DNA of 7,277 nucleotides, from assembly GCA_017546745.1 (NCBI GenBank), contig JAFYRZ010000125.1, forward strand, positions 1 to 7,277, read 5' to 3'. Origin of the DNA: Clostridia bacterium (GTDB taxonomy: Bacteria > Bacillota_A > Clostridia > Oscillospirales > CAG-272). The position numbers and the translations under genes are program-made. The notes below the pieces were generated by a model. It did no database searches. It worked only from the letters and a program-made list of their open reading frames with translations, and was not told the DNA's origin. How positions within the stretch are numbered: the stretch's first letter is position 1; every line of letters starts with the position of its first letter. This document shows positions 6,128 through 7,277 of the stretch, piece by piece.

Positions 6128-6349
6128 ATGATGAACGTCATAAACAAAATTGCGCTCGCCCTCATAATCGTCGGCGCGCTCAACTGGGGTCTTGTTGGAC
6201 TTTTCTCCTTCGATCTTGTCGCTTGGATAACCGGCGGCGCGGCTTCTGTCCTCGCAAGAATTATTTATACGATTATCGCCCTTGCTGGTATATTCTCCGT
6301 ATCTATGCTTTTCCTTGATATGGACGACTATGCGGAGCATAGAGCGTAA
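6128..6349 (+). CDS. DUF378 (YuzA-like) small membrane protein
   Basis: A 73-residue membrane protein of the DUF378 family, function unknown. The hallmark is the first membrane segment followed by GALNWGLVGLFSFDLV (about 16-31). A second segment (about 40-62, VLARIIYTIIALAGIFSVSMLF) precedes a short acidic tail, DMDDYAEHRA. Two ATG codons are adjacent (6128 and 6131). AGAGG at 6117-6121 is 6 nt from the first, which is chosen. It begins 73 nt after sigK. I see no convincing promoter or terminator in that gap, only a weak GTGC/GCAC hairpin, so co-transcription with sigK is possible. Any link with sporulation is unproven. Confidence 0.9.
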   Translation: MMNVINKIALALIIVGALNWGLVGLFSFDLVAWITGGAASVLARIIYTIIALAGIFSVSMLFLDMDDYAEHRA

Positions 6350-6368
6350 GACTTTAAATAATATCCTC

Positions 6369-6418
6369 TCCCCTGTGGGGCGGCTTTGTACCTTACGGCA
6401 AGGTCGCTTTGCAGGGGA
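6369..6418 (+). other. Three-tier stem-loop downstream of the DUF378 gene
   Basis: TCCCCTG (6369-6375) pairs with CAGGGGA (6412-6418), GCG (6380-6382) with CGC (6405-6407), and ACCTT (6390-6394) with AAGGT (6400-6404) around the loop ACGGC. A weak T-rich tail (TTTTATAT) follows. An alternative small hairpin CCCC-TGT-GGGG competes at the left. It could be a poor terminator, an mRNA 3' end structure or a remnant of a palindromic repeat. Confidence 0.45.
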
Positions 6419-6439
6419 TTTTATATCAATTACCACTAC

Positions 6440-6468
6440 TTTTCATAAACTGATAAGGGAAATAAAAT
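6440..6468 (+). promoter_or_regulatory. Possible sigma-A promoter for mazF
   Basis: TTTTCA (6440-6445), a 17-bp spacer and TAAAAT (6463-6468) match the consensus at 4 and 5 of 6 positions. In this AT-rich region chance matches are likely. It would give mazF a leader of nearly 100 nt. Confidence 0.35.
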
Positions 6469-6535
6469 TAGTTATTTTCTATGATTAAAACAAGACAGTT
6501 CTTGCCAAAATATTAGTGCAAGTAAGATAAGGAGA

Positions 6536-6562
6536 ATGCCGGCGGAAAGCCACAGGTGGTAA
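6536..6562 (+). CDS. Possible 8-residue leader peptide ahead of mazF
   Basis: ATG to TAA encodes MPAESHRW, in the same frame as mazF, and its stop lies 9 nt before the mazF ATG. AAGGAG (6529-6534) is the best Shine-Dalgarno in this region, but it is only one base from this ATG, which is too close for efficient use. Its last codons contain the AGGTGG that would serve mazF. It may be chance; if translated, it would couple to mazF. Confidence 0.2.
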   Translation: MPAESHRW

Positions 6563-6571
6563 AAACACAAG

Positions 6572-6916
6572 ATGAACATAAAAAGAGGAGATATTTACTA
6601 CGCAGACCTAAGTCCCGTCATAGGAAGTGAGCAAGGTGGGCTTCGCCCTGTGCTTATAGTTCAAAACGACGTTGGAAACAAGTACAGCCCCACCGTTATA
6701 GCAGCAGCAATAACGTCAAAAATGACGAAAACAAGGCTCCCGACGCATATAGACGTCCCCGGAGTTGACGCGGGGCTTGCAAAGGACAGTATAATCCTGC
6801 TCGAGCAGATAAGAACCATAGATAAAAAGCGACTTAAGGAAAAGATGGGACATCTTGACGAGGGAACGATGTCGCACGTTAATAATGCAATACAGGTCAG
6901 CTTCGGTCTTGGCTAA
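6572..6916 (+). CDS. MazF/EndoA-type mRNA interferase toxin
   Basis: A sequence-specific endoribonuclease of the MazF/PemK family, very similar along its length to B. subtilis EndoA (NdoA), which cuts single-stranded RNA at UACAU. The 114 residues are full length. Visible are [12 protein letters not shown] (5-16), [16 protein letters not shown] (18-33) with catalytic R25, AAAIT with catalytic T48, LPTHID, and [17 protein letters not shown] near the C-terminus. All expected active-site residues are present, so it should be active. The cut site here is not predictable with certainty. No MazE/EndoAI-like ribbon-helix-helix gene lies in the preceding 222 nt, where such a gene usually sits. Its ribosome-binding site is weak (AGGTGG, 12 nt upstream), which would limit toxin synthesis. 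A strong terminator follows, so it is probably a single-gene transcript. Confidence 0.95.
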   Translation: MNIKRGDIYYADLSPVIGSEQGGLRPVLIVQNDVGNKYSPTVIAAAITSKMTKTRLPTHIDVPGVDAGLAKDSIILLEQIRTIDKKRLKEKMGHLDEGTMSHVNNAIQVSFGLG

Positions 6917-6920
6917 AATT

Positions 6921-6972
6921 AGCAGTCTGGATATAGCTATATGGGTGAAATTCAGACTGCTTAATTTTTTTT
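6921..6972 (+). terminator. Intrinsic terminator after mazF
   Basis: AGCAGTCTG (6921-6929) pairs perfectly with CAGACTGCT (6953-6961). A 23-nt loop separates the arms, and TAA plus a run of eight T (6965-6972) follows. It begins 4 nt after the mazF stop. The loop contains a perfect palindrome, ATATAGCTATAT (6931-6942). Confidence 0.9.
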
Positions 6973-6980
6973 CGGAATAT

Positions 6981-7026
6981 ACGGAGCTTTGCCGTCATAA
7001 ATTTAAACAAAGCAAATAAAGGACGG
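6981..7026 (+). promoter_or_regulatory. Possible pseudoknot leader over the ribosome-binding site of the S1-like gene
   Basis: GCTTTG (6986-6991) is complementary to CAAAGC (7008-7013). CCGTC (6992-6996) is complementary to GACGG (7022-7026), which overlaps the AAAGGA Shine-Dalgarno (7018-7023). The two pairings interleave, giving a pseudoknot order with an A-rich segment before the last strand. A competing hairpin ACGG (6981-6984) with CCGT (6992-6995) would free the site. There is no base between the first two strands, which strains a classical H-type fold. Confidence 0.35.
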
Positions 7027-7034
7027 TAATAAAA

Positions 7035-7277
7035 ATGAATATCTATAAGCCCGAGGGTTCTCTTATCGCAACAGCAAAAAATTACGAATACATAAGCTCA
7101 AAGGAGGGACTTGAGCGGGCGCTTGACGGACAGGTGATACTCGAAGCGCCGGTTGTAATGTGTGACCACGCATTTAACCTGCACGTAGACCTTTGCGGCA
7201 GGGTCAAGGGCATCATCTCGCGAGAAGAGGTACAGCTCACAGCCGAGGGCGAGGAGGTCAAGGATATCGCGGTATTA
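7035..7277 (+). CDS. Probable S1-domain RNA-binding protein, N-terminal part (runs off window)
   Basis: The first 81 codons of an open frame are seen. The start is ATG 7035, with AAAGGA 11 nt upstream. The opening MNIYKPEGSLI, then GLERALDGQVILEAPVVMCD, NLHVDLCGRVKGIISREE and a following DIAVL resemble the N-terminus of a Clostridia protein family related to ribosomal protein S1. VDLCGRVKGIISREE has the look of an S1/OB-fold strand pair (compare V-x-GxVxGIIP-x-E). Complete S1 repeats are not visible because the gene is cut by the window end. It has no promoter I can identify in the 62 nt after the mazF terminator. RNA binding or translation-related work is an inference from the partial motif. 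Confidence 0.6.
   Translation, partial: MNIYKPEGSLIATAKNYEYISSKEGLERALDGQVILEAPVVMCDHAFNLHVDLCGRVKGIISREEVQLTAEGEEVKDIAVL

Larger units (their letters stand above)
6350..6571. other. Gene-free 222-nt stretch between DUF378 and mazF genes
   Basis: No frame here looks like an antitoxin or another known protein. The left part holds a folded segment (6369-6418), the middle is AT-rich with a possible promoter (6440-6468), and the right part holds CTTGC/GCAAG around 6501-6522, an AAGGAG (6529-6534) and an 8-codon frame that ends just before mazF. It probably carries the termination signals of the upstream gene and the control region of mazF. Confidence 0.5.

Noticed and set aside
6282..6488. A 68-codon frame before mazF as a possible antitoxin
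   Set aside because: It overlaps the DUF378 gene, runs through the stem-loop region and shows no ribbon-helix-helix or MazE features; its composition looks like a shadow frame.
6500..6571. A metabolite riboswitch in the mazF leader
   Set aside because: GCCAC and AGGTGG fragments do not fit any riboswitch consensus I know, and the two segments are too close to form a stem.
6981..7030. PreQ1-type riboswitch before the S1-like gene
   Set aside because: The topology is similar, but the conserved preQ1 aptamer bases are missing and the gene is not linked to queuosine.

Overview
The window looks like the chromosome of a low-to-mid-GC Clostridia-type Firmicute, spore-forming or descended from a spore-former. 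The signs are a Spo0A effector domain, a SigK-type sporulation sigma factor, a large Gram-positive SRP RNA, an EndoA-like MazF and strong Shine-Dalgarno sites. The interspersed repeat at the left edge resembles small palindromic repeats I remember from gut Oscillospirales; that is recall, not a search. I cannot name a genus.

Left part (1-3710). A palindromic repeat (about 1-45) abuts a 5'-truncated spo0A on the + strand. Convergent to it, with stop codons overlapping by 4 nt, is a minus-strand housekeeping block read right to left: SRP RNA (ffs), its terminator, dnaX, ybaB/ebfC, recR. This is the same order as scr-dnaX-yaaK-recR in Bacillus subtilis. It joins protein targeting (SRP) with replication (clamp loader) and recombinational repair (RecR, with YbaB as DNA-binding partner).

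Middle (3718-4620). ffs has a near-consensus sigma-A promoter. Upstream of it lies a FabG-like short-chain dehydrogenase (minus). An AT-rich region of about 130 bp, with two back-to-back 17-bp-spaced promoters, separates it from a + strand OmpR-type regulator with a degenerate receiver.

Right part (4620-7277, all +). Order: atypical response regulator, sigK, a DUF378/YuzA-like small membrane protein, a 222-nt gene-free stretch with folded segments, a MazF/EndoA-like mRNA interferase without a visible antitoxin, a strong terminator, and the start of a probable S1-domain RNA-binding protein that runs off the window.

Most noteworthy: (1) a 15-16 bp inverted repeat plus T-run that overlaps the sigK start codon, combining the shape of an intrinsic terminator with start-codon occlusion; (2) the repeat/truncation at the spo0A 5' end; (3) interleaved complementary segments (possible pseudoknot) covering the ribosome-binding site of the S1-like gene; (4) an in-frame A-AAA-AAG motif in dnaX; (5) a solitary mazF. 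Several start codons were moved inward from the longest open frame because a clear Shine-Dalgarno site fixes them (ybaB, dnaX, the dehydrogenase). I see no phage genes, transposase or CRISPR array. Nothing here proves a new system; the sigK hairpin is the best candidate for undescribed regulation.
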